From the NCBI RefSeq assembly GCF_016650635.1, contig NZ_JAEKFI010000004.1, forward strand, positions 1,064,001 through 1,128,000: 64,000 bases of DNA, written 5' to 3'. This stretch comes from Pseudomonas sp. TH43 (GTDB taxonomy: Bacteria > Pseudomonadota > Gammaproteobacteria > Pseudomonadales > Pseudomonadaceae). Below the pieces are notes generated by a model. The model was not told the DNA's origin. It saw nothing but the letters and a program-made list of their open reading frames with translations, and did no database searches. This document shows positions 19,240 through 28,500 of the stretch, in pieces; within the stretch, counting starts at the first letter, position 1; each line of letters starts with the position of its first letter. The position numbers were made by a program, and so were the translations under genes.

Positions 19240-19422
19240 AGCCCCTCACCCTAACCCTCTCCCAGAGGGAGAGGGGACTGATTTGGGGATGCTTAATGAA
19301 TACGCCGACCTGAAACTGCTTTGCCGAATCCATAATCGATAAGGTCTTCCAGGTCGACGTAGAGCGCCAGACACCTCGGTCGGCCCCCTCTCCCTCGGGA
19401 GAGGGCTGGGGTGAGGGGAAAG
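19240..19422. repeat. Intergenic inverted repeat (CCCTCACCC family)
   Basis: Arms at 19240-19287 and 19374-19422 between the convergent SDR and gbcB genes; strong complementarity, likely a bidirectional stop or transcript end. Confidence 0.8.
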
Positions 19423-19445
19423 CCGAACGCAAAAATTCGCCCCAC

Positions 19446-20546
19446 TCAGAAATCGATGCGCACATCCCCTTTAGGCACGCTGCAGCACGAAAGAATAAAC
19501 CCCTCGGCCTCGTCGTCCTCGGTAATCCCGCCGTTGTGCTCCATCTCCACCTCGCCGCCCAGCTTCAGCACCTTGCACGTCCCGCAAATCCCCATGCCGC
19601 AGGCTTTCGGAATCATCAGGCCAAGCTTGGCCGCCGCTGCGTGCACGGTCTCGCCCGGCGCCACACGAATGCTCTTGCCGGACGACGTGAATTCCACCTG
19701 ATGCAGATCCGCCGCCGGTACTTCCGGTGCATCCGCTGCCTGTTCGGCCTGCTCTACTGCATCGGCCCGCGCTTCTGGCGGCGTGGCGCCGAAGGATTCC
19801 TCGTGGTAACGCGACATGTCGTAACCGGCCACTTCCAGCAGGCGCTTGACCGCGTTCATGTACGGCGTCGGGCCGCAGCAGAACACTTCACGCTCAAGGA
19901 AGTCGGGCACCATCAGTTCGAGCATTTTGTGATTCAGATAGCCGCGATACCCGGCCCACGGCTCACCCAAGCCGTGCTTCTCGCAGATCAGGTGCAGGCT
20001 GAAGTTATCGATCCGCGACGCCATGTGCTCCAGTTCGCGGTGGTAAATGATGTCTTTCGGCGAGCGCGCGCTGTGGATAAACGTCATGTCGACGTTGGCG
20101 TTGGTGTCGTAGAACCAGCGCGCCATCGACATGCACGGCGTGATCCCGACACCGCCGCTGAGGTACAGCACTTTCGGGCTCGGAAAGTCGATGGCGTTGA
20201 ACAGCCCGACCGGTCCGTGCACCGCCAGCTCCTGGCCTTCATGCAGGGTGTCGTGCAGCCAATTGGAAACCCTACCGCCCGGCACGCGCTTGATCGTTAC
20301 CGAAAAGCTGTACGGCACCGACGGCGAACTGGAGATCGTGTACGAACGCATGATCGGCTGGCCTTCGATTTCCAGCTCCAGGGTCACGAACTGCCCGGGC
20401 TTGAAGAAGAACAGGATCGGCTGGTCGGCCATGAAGCAGAAGGTGCGCACGTCCCAGGTTTCCTGGATGACTTTGACGCAACGGACGATGTGTCGGCCAT
20501 TGGCCCAGGTCTGGGTGGTGACCGGATTCAGGAAGCTGTTGGACAT
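19446..20546 (-). CDS. gbcB: Glycine betaine monooxygenase reductase subunit
   Basis: 366 residues from ATG at 20546 (MSNSFLNPVTTQTWANG). N-terminal FAD-binding domain with RSYTISSS near 67, NAD domain with LSGGVGITPCMSMARW, and a C-terminal plant-type 2Fe-2S ferredoxin domain with ACGMGICGTCKVL and a fourth Cys in ILSCCSV. It passes electrons from NAD(P)H to GbcA for oxidative demethylation of glycine betaine. Divergent from gbcA over a 296-base gap with paired direct repeats, the expected place for GbdR control. Confidence 0.95.
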   Translation of the reverse strand: MSNSFLNPVTTQTWANGRHIVRCVKVIQETWDVRTFCFMADQPILFFFKPGQFVTLELEIEGQPIMRSYTISSSPSVPYSFSVTIKRVPGGRVSNWLHDTLHEGQELAVHGPVGLFNAIDFPSPKVLYLSGGVGITPCMSMARWFYDTNANVDMTFIHSARSPKDIIYHRELEHMASRIDNFSLHLICEKHGLGEPWAGYRGYLNHKMLELMVPDFLEREVFCCGPTPYMNAVKRLLEVAGYDMSRYHEESFGATPPEARADAVEQAEQAADAPEVPAADLHQVEFTSSGKSIRVAPGETVHAAAAKLGLMIPKACGMGICGTCKVLKLGGEVEMEHNGGITEDDEAEGFILSCCSVPKGDVRIDF

Positions 20547-20611
20547 GCTGTTCTCCACGGCCGACTGTCGGCCTCATGTCGGCGATTCTGCGTATAGCGC
20601 AGACCGCCCGT

Positions 20612-20647
20612 TTACCTATCCGCGACATTGACATACTTATCGCGACC
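20612..20647 (-). promoter_or_regulatory. Candidate GbdR operator facing gbcB
   Basis: On the minus strand two half-sites lie 20 bases apart: GGTCGC at 20647-20642 and TGTCGC at 20627-20622. The gene-proximal one fits TGTCGC-N8-AA exactly (AA at 20613-20612), the half-site known for the AraC-family regulator ArgR of Pseudomonas, which belongs to the same GATase1-AraC subfamily as GbdR. It ends 66 bases upstream of the gbcB start. Binding by GbdR is inferred, not shown. Confidence 0.55.
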
Positions 20648-20671
20648 AGCCCCCAACCACCGGGGGTTGCG

Positions 20672-20708
20672 CGTCGGGAACAGATTGCACCATGTCGCCC
20701 ATGGATAA
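20672..20708 (+). promoter_or_regulatory. Candidate GbdR operator facing gbcA
   Basis: On the plus strand CGTCGG at 20672 and TGTCGC at 20693 are 21 bases apart; the proximal half-site fits TGTCGC-N8-AA exactly (AA at 20707-20708). It lies 135 bases upstream of the gbcA start codon. Assignment to GbdR rests on location and motif class. Confidence 0.5.
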
Positions 20709-20842
20709 GGTTCCCGCCTGCGCCGGCCCCACACTCGGCCCAACACCAAGACAGATTCTTTACACCTTGCGTAGCAACCGTTTGCAGCACACCTGATTAG
20801 CCACTTTCGCCGGCCACGCAGATGGCCATGAGGATCACATCG

Positions 20843-22138
20843 ATGGACGTCACCGCAAAAATCAGCCTGGGCGATCCGCTGGAACCCGCACGCAAGGCCA
20901 CCGCACAAATGCTCCAGGAGCGCGAGCGTACGTTTTCGCTGCCACAGCCGTTCTACAGCGACGAGCGGCTGTTCGATATCGACATGCAGGAGATCTTTCA
21001 GAAAGAGTGGTTGATCGCCGGCATGACCTGCGAGATCCCGGCCAAGGGCAACTACCTGACCCTGCAAATCGGCAAGAACCCGATCATCGTCATCCGTGGC
21101 GCCGAGGGCGTGGTGCATGCGTTCCACAACGTCTGCCGCCACCGTGGCTCGCGCCTGTGCACCAGTGAAAAAGGCAAAGTGGCCAAACTGGTCTGCCACT
21201 ACCACCAGTGGACCTACGAGCTGGACGGTCGCCTGCTGTTCGCCGGCACCGAAATGGGTGCCGACTTCGACATGAAGCAGTACGGCCTGAAACCGGTGAA
21301 CGTGAAAACGGCCGGCGGCTACATCTTCATCAGCCTGGCCGAGAATCCGCCGGCCATCGATGACTTCCTGTCGACGCTGAACCACTACATGGAACCGTAC
21401 GACATGGAGAACACCAAGGTGGCGATCACCACCACCTTGATGGAGAAGGCCAATTGGAAACTGGTGCTGGAAAACAACCGCGAGTGCTACCACTGCAACG
21501 CGTCGCACCCGGAACTGCTGAAAACCTTGCTGGAATGGGACGACGTCACCGACCCGCGCGCCGATCAGGCTTTCAAGGATCACGTCGCCGCGTCCGCCGC
21601 TGCCTGGGAAGCCGAGAAGATTCCTTACGCCCACGCCAGTTTCGGCCTGCGTAACCGCATCGTGCGCATGCCGCTGCTCAAGGGCACCGTGTCGATGACC
21701 CTCGACGGCAAACAGGGCTGCGCGAAACTGATGGGCCGGATCAAGAACCCGGACCTCGGTTCGATGCGCATCCTGCACCTGCCGCACTCGTGGAACCACT
21801 GCATGGGCGATCACATCATCGTCTTCACCGTGTGGCCGATCAGCGCGCAGGAAACCATGGTCACCACCAAGTGGATCGTGCACAAGGATGCGGTGGAAGG
21901 TGTGGATTACGACGTCGATCGCATGCGCCAGGTGTGGGACGCGACCAACGATCAGGACCGGCGTCTGGCCGAAGAAAACCAGCGCGGGATCAACTCCACG
22001 GCCTATCAGCCTGGGCCTTACTCGAAGACCTATGAGTTTGGTGTGGTCAACTTTGTCGACTGGTACAGCGAGCGCTTGTTGAACAACCTCGGCGCCGAAC
22101 CTGCGCCGTACCTCAAAGGCGTCCCCGTCCAGGGCTAA
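20843..22138 (+). CDS. gbcA: Glycine betaine monooxygenase, Rieske oxygenase subunit
   Basis: 431 residues from ATG at 20843, eight bases after AGGA. Rieske 2Fe-2S ligands are CRHRGSRLC and CHYHQW (CxH then CxxH) near 96-120; the mononuclear iron ligands lie in ENNRECYHCNASHPEL and a later Asp. It hydroxylates a methyl of glycine betaine so that formaldehyde leaves and dimethylglycine remains. Works with GbcB, encoded divergently. Required for growth on choline and betaine in P. aeruginosa. Confidence 0.96.
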   Translation: MDVTAKISLGDPLEPARKATAQMLQERERTFSLPQPFYSDERLFDIDMQEIFQKEWLIAGMTCEIPAKGNYLTLQIGKNPIIVIRGAEGVVHAFHNVCRHRGSRLCTSEKGKVAKLVCHYHQWTYELDGRLLFAGTEMGADFDMKQYGLKPVNVKTAGGYIFISLAENPPAIDDFLSTLNHYMEPYDMENTKVAITTTLMEKANWKLVLENNRECYHCNASHPELLKTLLEWDDVTDPRADQAFKDHVAASAAAWEAEKIPYAHASFGLRNRIVRMPLLKGTVSMTLDGKQGCAKLMGRIKNPDLGSMRILHLPHSWNHCMGDHIIVFTVWPISAQETMVTTKWIVHKDAVEGVDYDVDRMRQVWDATNDQDRRLAEENQRGINSTAYQPGPYSKTYEFGVVNFVDWYSERLLNNLGAEPAPYLKGVPVQG

Positions 22139-22148
22139 AAGCAAAAGC

Positions 22149-22214
22149 TTCGCGAGCAGGCTCGCTCCCACAATTGGAATGCGTTCCACCTGTGGGAGCG
22201 AGCCTGCTCGCGAA
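22149..22214. repeat. REP pair (TTCGCGAGCAGGCTCGC family)
   Basis: Arms at 22149-22172 and 22191-22214, exact complements over 24 bases, between the convergent gbcA and metallophosphoesterase genes. Confidence 0.85.
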
Positions 22215-22235
22215 GAGGCCGGGCCGGTCACCGCC

Positions 22236-23480
22236 TCATTTGGATGACCACCTCACACTGCCATCCTCACCAATAAACTCTTCAAAAATATCCTCCCCCA
22301 CCAAGCGGATTTTCGCGTACCCGTTCAACACCCGATCCGGATACGCCGGGTCCTTCGCACTCTGCGTCTCCGACCACAACACCCGCGAATGCCCATCGAG
22401 CTCGCTGGCATTGCCATACGGAATCGCCCCGTGCCCCGCACAGCGCGCATGCAAACCGCCCTGCGTTGCGTAGACAATGCCGTTGTGCAAATGCCCCCAA
22501 TACCAGTAATCCGGCTCACGCCCCAGCGCATCGCACACCGGTTGATACAGTGCAGTCTTGTTGTGCCCGGAAATATCGAAGCCCTGATGATGGCTGAGCA
22601 CCATGATTTTCTTGCGCTTCGGCAGGCCCTTCATCCACACGATCTGCGGTTCGTTCAACGTACCGTCCATGTACAGGTTCATCGCATCCGAGGCGTACGC
22701 CGAATCCAGTCCGACCACCAGCCAGTCATCGTTGATCAACGCAAAGTAACTGGTGCCCTGCTGCCCCGGAAAACGCTTGGCCAGTTCCTTGAAATAGCCG
22801 TGGGCGCCGCTGTACATCTCATGGTTGGAATTGAGCGTGAATGAACCGTGGCTGCCCATCGGCCAGCCGACCATGTCGACGTCTTCCTGCGAGTGGCTAC
22901 CGGCGTAATACACATCGCCCAAATGAATGGTGAAATCGGCCTGGGCCAGTTGCATCTGATTGGCCACCGACACCGCCGGCGCATGGCTGTCGAACGGTCC
23001 GGTGCCCCAGTCGCCGGCAATTGCCAGGGTCACGTCGCGATCCATCTGCACCACGGCGGGGTCGGTGCCGAAGGTCGCGTGATGACGCAGGTTTTCGATC
23101 CACTTGAGCAAGGCCTCGCTCCACAGCAGATCGAGCAGTTCCCACTTGCGACAACCGAGCAGGCTGCCGTCCTTGAGTACGCGGGTTTGCAGTTGATCGG
23201 ATGATTGCGGTAACGGCATGGCGTTGCCGATGCGCAAGATCGACAAGCCGTGGGACAACTCCCACGGCACTGCCGGTTCGTCGCCCGGCAACTCGCCATT
23301 TTTCAGAACGTACTGCGCCTGGTCATGACCGCGCTGCAACAGCTTGATGATCGCCTGAAACTCCTGCGGTTCCAGCTCGCTGATGAGCTTCATCCAGGCC
23401 ATTTCCATGCGCGTGAACAAGCCGTGAATGCGCACTTTTACCTTGTCGTACTCGTGTTCCCAATGACTGACCAGTGACAT
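22236..23480 (-). CDS. Metallophosphoesterase of purple-acid-phosphatase type
   Basis: 414 residues, no signal peptide. Metal ligands of the calcineurin-like fold appear in order: AGDWGTG near 152, LGDVYYAGS, NSNHEMYSG, SHHQGFD and WGHLHNG, matching D-x-G / GDxxY / NHE / H / GHxH. The first 145 residues are an unusual helical N-terminal domain (KLISELEPQEFQAIIKLLQRG). Substrate is unknown. Only 25 bases follow the upstream cytochrome gene, so they are probably one transcript. Absent from the P. aeruginosa version of the locus as I recall it. Confidence 0.75.
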   Translation of the reverse strand: MSLVSHWEHEYDKVKVRIHGLFTRMEMAWMKLISELEPQEFQAIIKLLQRGHDQAQYVLKNGELPGDEPAVPWELSHGLSILRIGNAMPLPQSSDQLQTRVLKDGSLLGCRKWELLDLLWSEALLKWIENLRHHATFGTDPAVVQMDRDVTLAIAGDWGTGPFDSHAPAVSVANQMQLAQADFTIHLGDVYYAGSHSQEDVDMVGWPMGSHGSFTLNSNHEMYSGAHGYFKELAKRFPGQQGTSYFALINDDWLVVGLDSAYASDAMNLYMDGTLNEPQIVWMKGLPKRKKIMVLSHHQGFDISGHNKTALYQPVCDALGREPDYWYWGHLHNGIVYATQGGLHARCAGHGAIPYGNASELDGHSRVLWSETQSAKDPAYPDRVLNGYAKIRLVGEDIFEEFIGEDGSVRWSSK

Positions 23481-23505
23481 GGCGTAATCCTCTCTCCGTA
23501 GGGGT

Positions 23506-25374
23506 TCACAGGGTTTTCATGAATTCGATCAACGCGCGTTTGTCGTCGTCCGACAGCGTCGTGCCATACAGGTGACCACTGTTGTGATTACCCTCCAGCC
23601 GCGTGTCGTACTTGAAGTCCGCCGAGGCCTTGGCCTGCGCGCCGCTGGTGACGAATCCGACGTTGACCGGGTCGTAGATGTCGGAGCCGGTGATGAACAC
23701 CTGCGGGCGTTTTTCCGGCGGTTGCAGCAAGTCCCACAGGGTTGGCACCGAACCGTTGTGCAAGTACGGCGCGCGCAGCCAGATGCCGTCGGTCGGCGTG
23801 TTGCTGTAGCTCTGGGTCTTGCGATAGGCGCCGAAGTCGAACGGCGGTTTCTTGAAGCTGTGGAATGCCGCCACCAGCCCTGTGGTGAACGAGTCCAGCC
23901 GATGCGGATCGGTGCCGAGCTGGTCGATGTTGGTAGTGACCTGTCCGGTATCCGCCCGACCGAAGTCATGACAACCGGCGCAGTTCGTTTCCCAGATCGG
24001 TTTGCCCTGCGCGACTTTCGCCTGATCCAGCGCCCACGGCCACGCCGGCGCCTTGTGCCCGAGCAGCCAGTTGGTCACACGGTTGAAGCTTGGAGGCAGC
24101 ACCGATTCAGGTGTCGCGCCCACCGCCATCGCGGCGGCGTAGTTGCGTTCGTGGATCTTGTTGTTATTGCCGTCCCAGTGCAGGTACATCGATTCCCGCG
24201 GTTTCTGGTTCCACACTTGTGGCAGGTCGACGGTGCCAATGGTCGAGTCATCCGGGAAGCCGAACACGACCATTTTTGTCGGGTTGAAGGTGTCGGTGCG
24301 TCCCGGCCCTTGTTGCGGCCGCAGCTTCTGCCAGGCGTAGGCCTGTTTCTGCTTGAGCAAAGCGCTTTTCGCCATCGGCATGATCAGGTAGCGGTTGTAG
24401 ATCTTTTCGAAGAAACCCAACTGGAACTTGGCGTTGATCGCCGTCATCACCGCATCGGTGGTGAATTTCGGATCGCTGGCGCAATCGTAGGCGAACCATT
24501 GGAAGGCTTGCAGTTGCAGGGTGTTGGCCGGTGCACTGGGCACGTTGACGGCAACATCACTGGCGTTCGCCCGGTAGGAGCCGGTGTGGCACAGCGCACA
24601 GTTGGGCTCGACGGTCGGGTAGCCAATCTGCCGTTTGGCCATACCGATCGGCAGGTCCTTGCCGTTCTCGAAGAGAAAGCCGAAGACTTCCCAACCCCCG
24701 GGCTTGGGCATTTTCTCCGGGCACATCTGCGGCAACACGGCGAACAGGTAATACGGGATACGCGCTTCGATACCGAGGCCAATGGCGGCGTACTTGTAGT
24801 GGTCTTCGTCGGAGGCGTATTCCTGCTCAGGAACGACACGAAGCATCTGATACCAGGTTTCGTAACCGATGAAACCGAGCACCGCGACCACCACCAGCGT
24901 GCCGACCTTGAAGGCGTGACTCTGCCATTGCCGCTGCCACGCCGCGCGCCATTCGCGCCAGCCATTACAGAGCAGCGCCCATGGCCGGATCTCGGGCGTG
25001 GTGCCGAGGTACAGCAAAATACCGAGGATCAGAAAGAAGCTCAGATCACCCATCAGCATCGGTACGAACACCGAACCCTGAATGCTGGTGTTGATCAGGT
25101 AAATCCAGAAGATCACGGCGATCAACCGCGTCAGCACGCACAGCCAGGAATGCACCACATAACGCGGCGCGTTGAAGCCCGACGGCATGTAAAACACGCT
25201 GATACCGACCAGCAGCATCCCGGCGTTTTCCAGCCATGGGTCGGAGAGTTGCGGCGGCAGCCCGACGACCGATGTCAGCAATCCCGGCGCGAACAGCGCG
25301 GGGATGGCGAACACCATGTTCATCGCAATGCCTATCCAGATGAAGCGTTGAAACCAGCGGATGTAGGTGTCCAT
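23506..25374 (-). CDS. Membrane-anchored di-heme c-type cytochrome
   Basis: About 622 residues. Two haem-attachment sites: CALCH near 258 and CAGCH near 465, the second with DFGRADTGQVTTNIDQLGTDP and APYLHNGSVPTLWDLLQPPEKRP following, as in di-haem cytochrome peroxidase-like or RoxA-like proteins. The first 170 residues hold several membrane segments (FIWIGIAMNMVFAIPALF, LIAVIFWIYLI, GDLSFFLILGILLYLG, VGTLVVVAVLGFIGY). Start taken as ATG 25374, ten bases after AAGGA; ATG 25383 is too close. Likely accepts electrons in the periplasm, perhaps from the neighbouring GMC oxidoreductase; partner unproven. Confidence 0.75.
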   Translation of the reverse strand: MDTYIRWFQRFIWIGIAMNMVFAIPALFAPGLLTSVVGLPPQLSDPWLENAGMLLVGISVFYMPSGFNAPRYVVHSWLCVLTRLIAVIFWIYLINTSIQGSVFVPMLMGDLSFFLILGILLYLGTTPEIRPWALLCNGWREWRAAWQRQWQSHAFKVGTLVVVAVLGFIGYETWYQMLRVVPEQEYASDEDHYKYAAIGLGIEARIPYYLFAVLPQMCPEKMPKPGGWEVFGFLFENGKDLPIGMAKRQIGYPTVEPNCALCHTGSYRANASDVAVNVPSAPANTLQLQAFQWFAYDCASDPKFTTDAVMTAINAKFQLGFFEKIYNRYLIMPMAKSALLKQKQAYAWQKLRPQQGPGRTDTFNPTKMVVFGFPDDSTIGTVDLPQVWNQKPRESMYLHWDGNNNKIHERNYAAAMAVGATPESVLPPSFNRVTNWLLGHKAPAWPWALDQAKVAQGKPIWETNCAGCHDFGRADTGQVTTNIDQLGTDPHRLDSFTTGLVAAFHSFKKPPFDFGAYRKTQSYSNTPTDGIWLRAPYLHNGSVPTLWDLLQPPEKRPQVFITGSDIYDPVNVGFVTSGAQAKASADFKYDTRLEGNHNSGHLYGTTLSDDDKRALIEFMKTL

Positions 25375-25415
25375 ATCATCCATTTCCTTCTAATCACCAA
25401 CCTGCAATTCCTCCC

Positions 25416-25547
25416 GTGGCGAGGGGATTTATCCCCGTTCGGCTGCGCAGCAGTCGCAAAACACCACTTACGGTTTTTCCAGATGCACCGCATTGGCTGG
25501 TTTTGGGGCCGCTTCGCGACCCAACGGGGATAAATCCCCTCACCACA
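25416..25547. repeat. REP pair (GTGGCGAGGGGATTTATCCCCG family)
   Basis: Arms at 25416-25437 and 25525-25547 in the 208-base gap between the GMC fusion gene and the cytochrome gene, with an inner GCTGCGCAGCAGTCGC stretch typical of this family. Confidence 0.85.
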
Positions 25548-25582
25548 GGGGATCTCCTCAGCACGAAGTTCAGTAACGCCTG

Positions 25583-28500
25583 TCAGCCCAGGGCGGTTTT
25601 CTCCAGGTGCTCAAGGATGATCGGGTAGACATCGACCACCGCGTTCTTGCCGAACATGCAGTCGATGTGGCCGTAGCCTGGCACTACATGCCGGCTGTAG
25701 CGCTCCGGCCCGTGGGCTTCGCAGACTCGCTGGTAGGTCTTCAGAGTGCTTTCCGGCAGATAGCACTGGTTGTCGGCGCCGCTGATAAAGCAGATCGGCA
25801 TGCTCAGCCGATCAAAGTGCGGCATGTACACATCGTTGCCTTTGAAATCCACCAGATGCCCTTTGCGCACGATCAGCGCCAGATGCTCGAAAGTCTCGAT
25901 GTTCGACTCGCCGAACAACTCATGCAGATTGTCGTGCAGGGTTTCGTTGAGGGTGTCGTGGCGATACAACGAGGCGTACATGAAGGTGATGCGGTGGCAC
26001 ACCGGGTTGGTGCAATAGCCTTGCGCTTCGATCCGCGCGTAGCCGTTGAGGGCTTTGTCGTACAGTTTGTTGAACCAGTTTTCCTTGCTGTCGGCGTATG
26101 CGGTCATCGATTTGATGCCGATGGCATCGAGCATCCCCGGCAGGTGCAGCCCGGCCTTCAATCCGGTGGCGGTGGCAACCACCGTATCCGCTGCAATCTG
26201 CGAGCAGACCACCGAACGCACGCCCTGCAAACCGGCGAGCAGCGACATGAAGAACGTCGTCGCGCCGTAGCAATGCACCACGCACTGCACGTCTTTCGCC
26301 TGAGTTTCCTGCTGAATCTGCGCGATGGCGGCCTTGAAGTCGTACTGAGCGATCTGGTCGCCGTTCCACTCCTTCTTGCTCGCCGGCAGCAGAATGCTCA
26401 CGCGAAAATCCAGCAGCCAGACGTCGTAATCGTGCTTGCACAGGTATTCGAGCAGATTGGTCTGGATGGTGTCGGTGGAGAAGATATTCGAACCGACGCC
26501 CAAGCCGTGCACGAGCATCACCGGACCTTTACTGCCGGCCTGATAACGAGTCAGGCGCAGTTCTACGCCGTCCTCGGTGGGAAAGAAATGCACCGCCGGG
26601 GTTGGCGCATCCAGCGGCCGTTTCAGCCGTGGCGGCGCGTCGGGGTTGAAGTAGATATCGCCGGCAAACACCCCGCCGTAACTTTCCCAGAGGATTCCGG
26701 CGAAAAACTTGCCGAAGCGCGCCAGCCCTTCGATGCGCTCACGTTCGTTACGCGCATTGAGCACTTTCATGGTGGTCATCTGCTTGGCGAAATCGGTCGG
26801 ATGAATGTGCATTACCCCCGAGCCGATGACCTCGCCAGACTTGTCCGGCCCGCGATACAGCGTCACGTACAAAGTGCTGGTGTCGTGCCAGATGTTCAGC
26901 ACGCCGTCGTCTTCCGGCACGGTTTTGAAGGCGCTGAAAAAGTAGTCGTTGCCGTCCTCGGCGGTCAGTTTCATGTCGTATTTCATGTGGCGCGTATCAA
27001 CCTGCTGCTCGAATTGTTCGAACAGGTTGAACACGCCGTTGCTGGCGGTCAGCGGTTGTGGCGACAGCGCCGGGGCGTTCACCGTGCCGACGATGGTTGC
27101 GGCGTGCTCCGGCTCTTTGATCATGCGGTTGAGGTCGTTGGCGGTAATGGTCAGGGTGAAATCGATCGGCGAGTTGTCCGCCTCGCCGCGCTTGGCCGCC
27201 GCTTCGTAGACCTTCAGATCAGTGCTTTGCGCCGCAGTGAAAGCGCGGGAGAAATAGCCCTTCATGGTTTCGGTGAACTGCACGCCGAGGGTCGGCGGTG
27301 CCACCGGTTTGCGTGGCGCCGACGGTAGCGTGTAGTCGATCTCCCAGCCCCGGTCGGCGGCGAGCAGGCCCATGTTGCGCTCGCTCACGGCAGAGATTGT
27401 CAGCAGCGGATTGACCGCCAGCGACGTCGGAATCACCGCGCCGTCGGTCACGTAAAGATTGGCGTAGACATCGGTGCCGGCAGCGCCACTGAACACCTGG
27501 CCCTTGTGATTGACCACGCCTTGCGCGGCGTCTTCACCCATCACGCAACCGCCTAACGGATGCACGGAGACGATGCTGTGCTTGAGCAGCTTGGTCCAGA
27601 TCGGATTCTCAACCCACACGCCGCCGAGCGCCTTGGTGCTCTGGTGCAGGCGATCATTGCCGAGCTTGAAATTCTCCTGCTCGCCGACACCCGGCCAGTC
27701 GATGCGCAACTGATCCTTGCCATCCAGCACCATGCGCCCTTGGCCGCTGTCGTGGCTCATGATCAGGTAGGTCTGCATGTTGTGCAGCGCGCCGTAATAC
27801 GGGCCGCGCAGAAAGCTTTCCGCTTCGCGTTCCTTGTATTTCACTTTGCCGCTGAAACTGTCGTCGCTGGCTACGCCGATCATTTCGGCGAATCCGGCCA
27901 TGCTCGGCACCATCGGCCGGCCGAGCGCGCCAGGGATCGAGCCTTCTTCAATAACCATGCGGCTACGCCAATCACCTTCGGTGCGCATGTCGATCACCGA
28001 AGTGATGCATGGCCCGACCGGGTGCAGCTCCTTGGCCGGGTGCGCGCCGAAACCGATACCGTTGATGGTCTGCTCGCAGTTGTGACCGAAGCCGAGAATG
28101 TCGCCGTTGCCGCTCATGTTCTCGCCGAGCTGACCGGACATCACCAGGCCTTTGTCCCGTGAACGCAGGAGAATTTCGGTGGAGCCGAGGGTGCCGGCGG
28201 AGACCACGACGATGTCGGCTTTGACAAACAAGGTCGGCGCCGAGAACAGTTCGCGACCACTGTCCAGGGTCTGGAAGTGCACGATCCAGCCGTCGCCGTC
28301 GCGCTCCAGATGCCGCACTTCGGCCTGACAGAAAATCTCCGCGCCGTGGTTCCAGGCGTCCGGCAGATAGTTCATCAACGTGGTGTTCTTGGCCTTGTTG
28401 TTACAGCCCGACACGCAGTCGCCGCACTGATTGCACGGCAGTTGCTCGACGCCGACATGGTTGAGGTTGTTCGGCAGTTTGTCGAAGTTCACGTTGATCG

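Noticed and set aside
23572..25533. 653-residue open frame on the plus strand opposite the di-haem cytochrome
   Set aside because: Antisense to clear haem motifs; a composition artefact.
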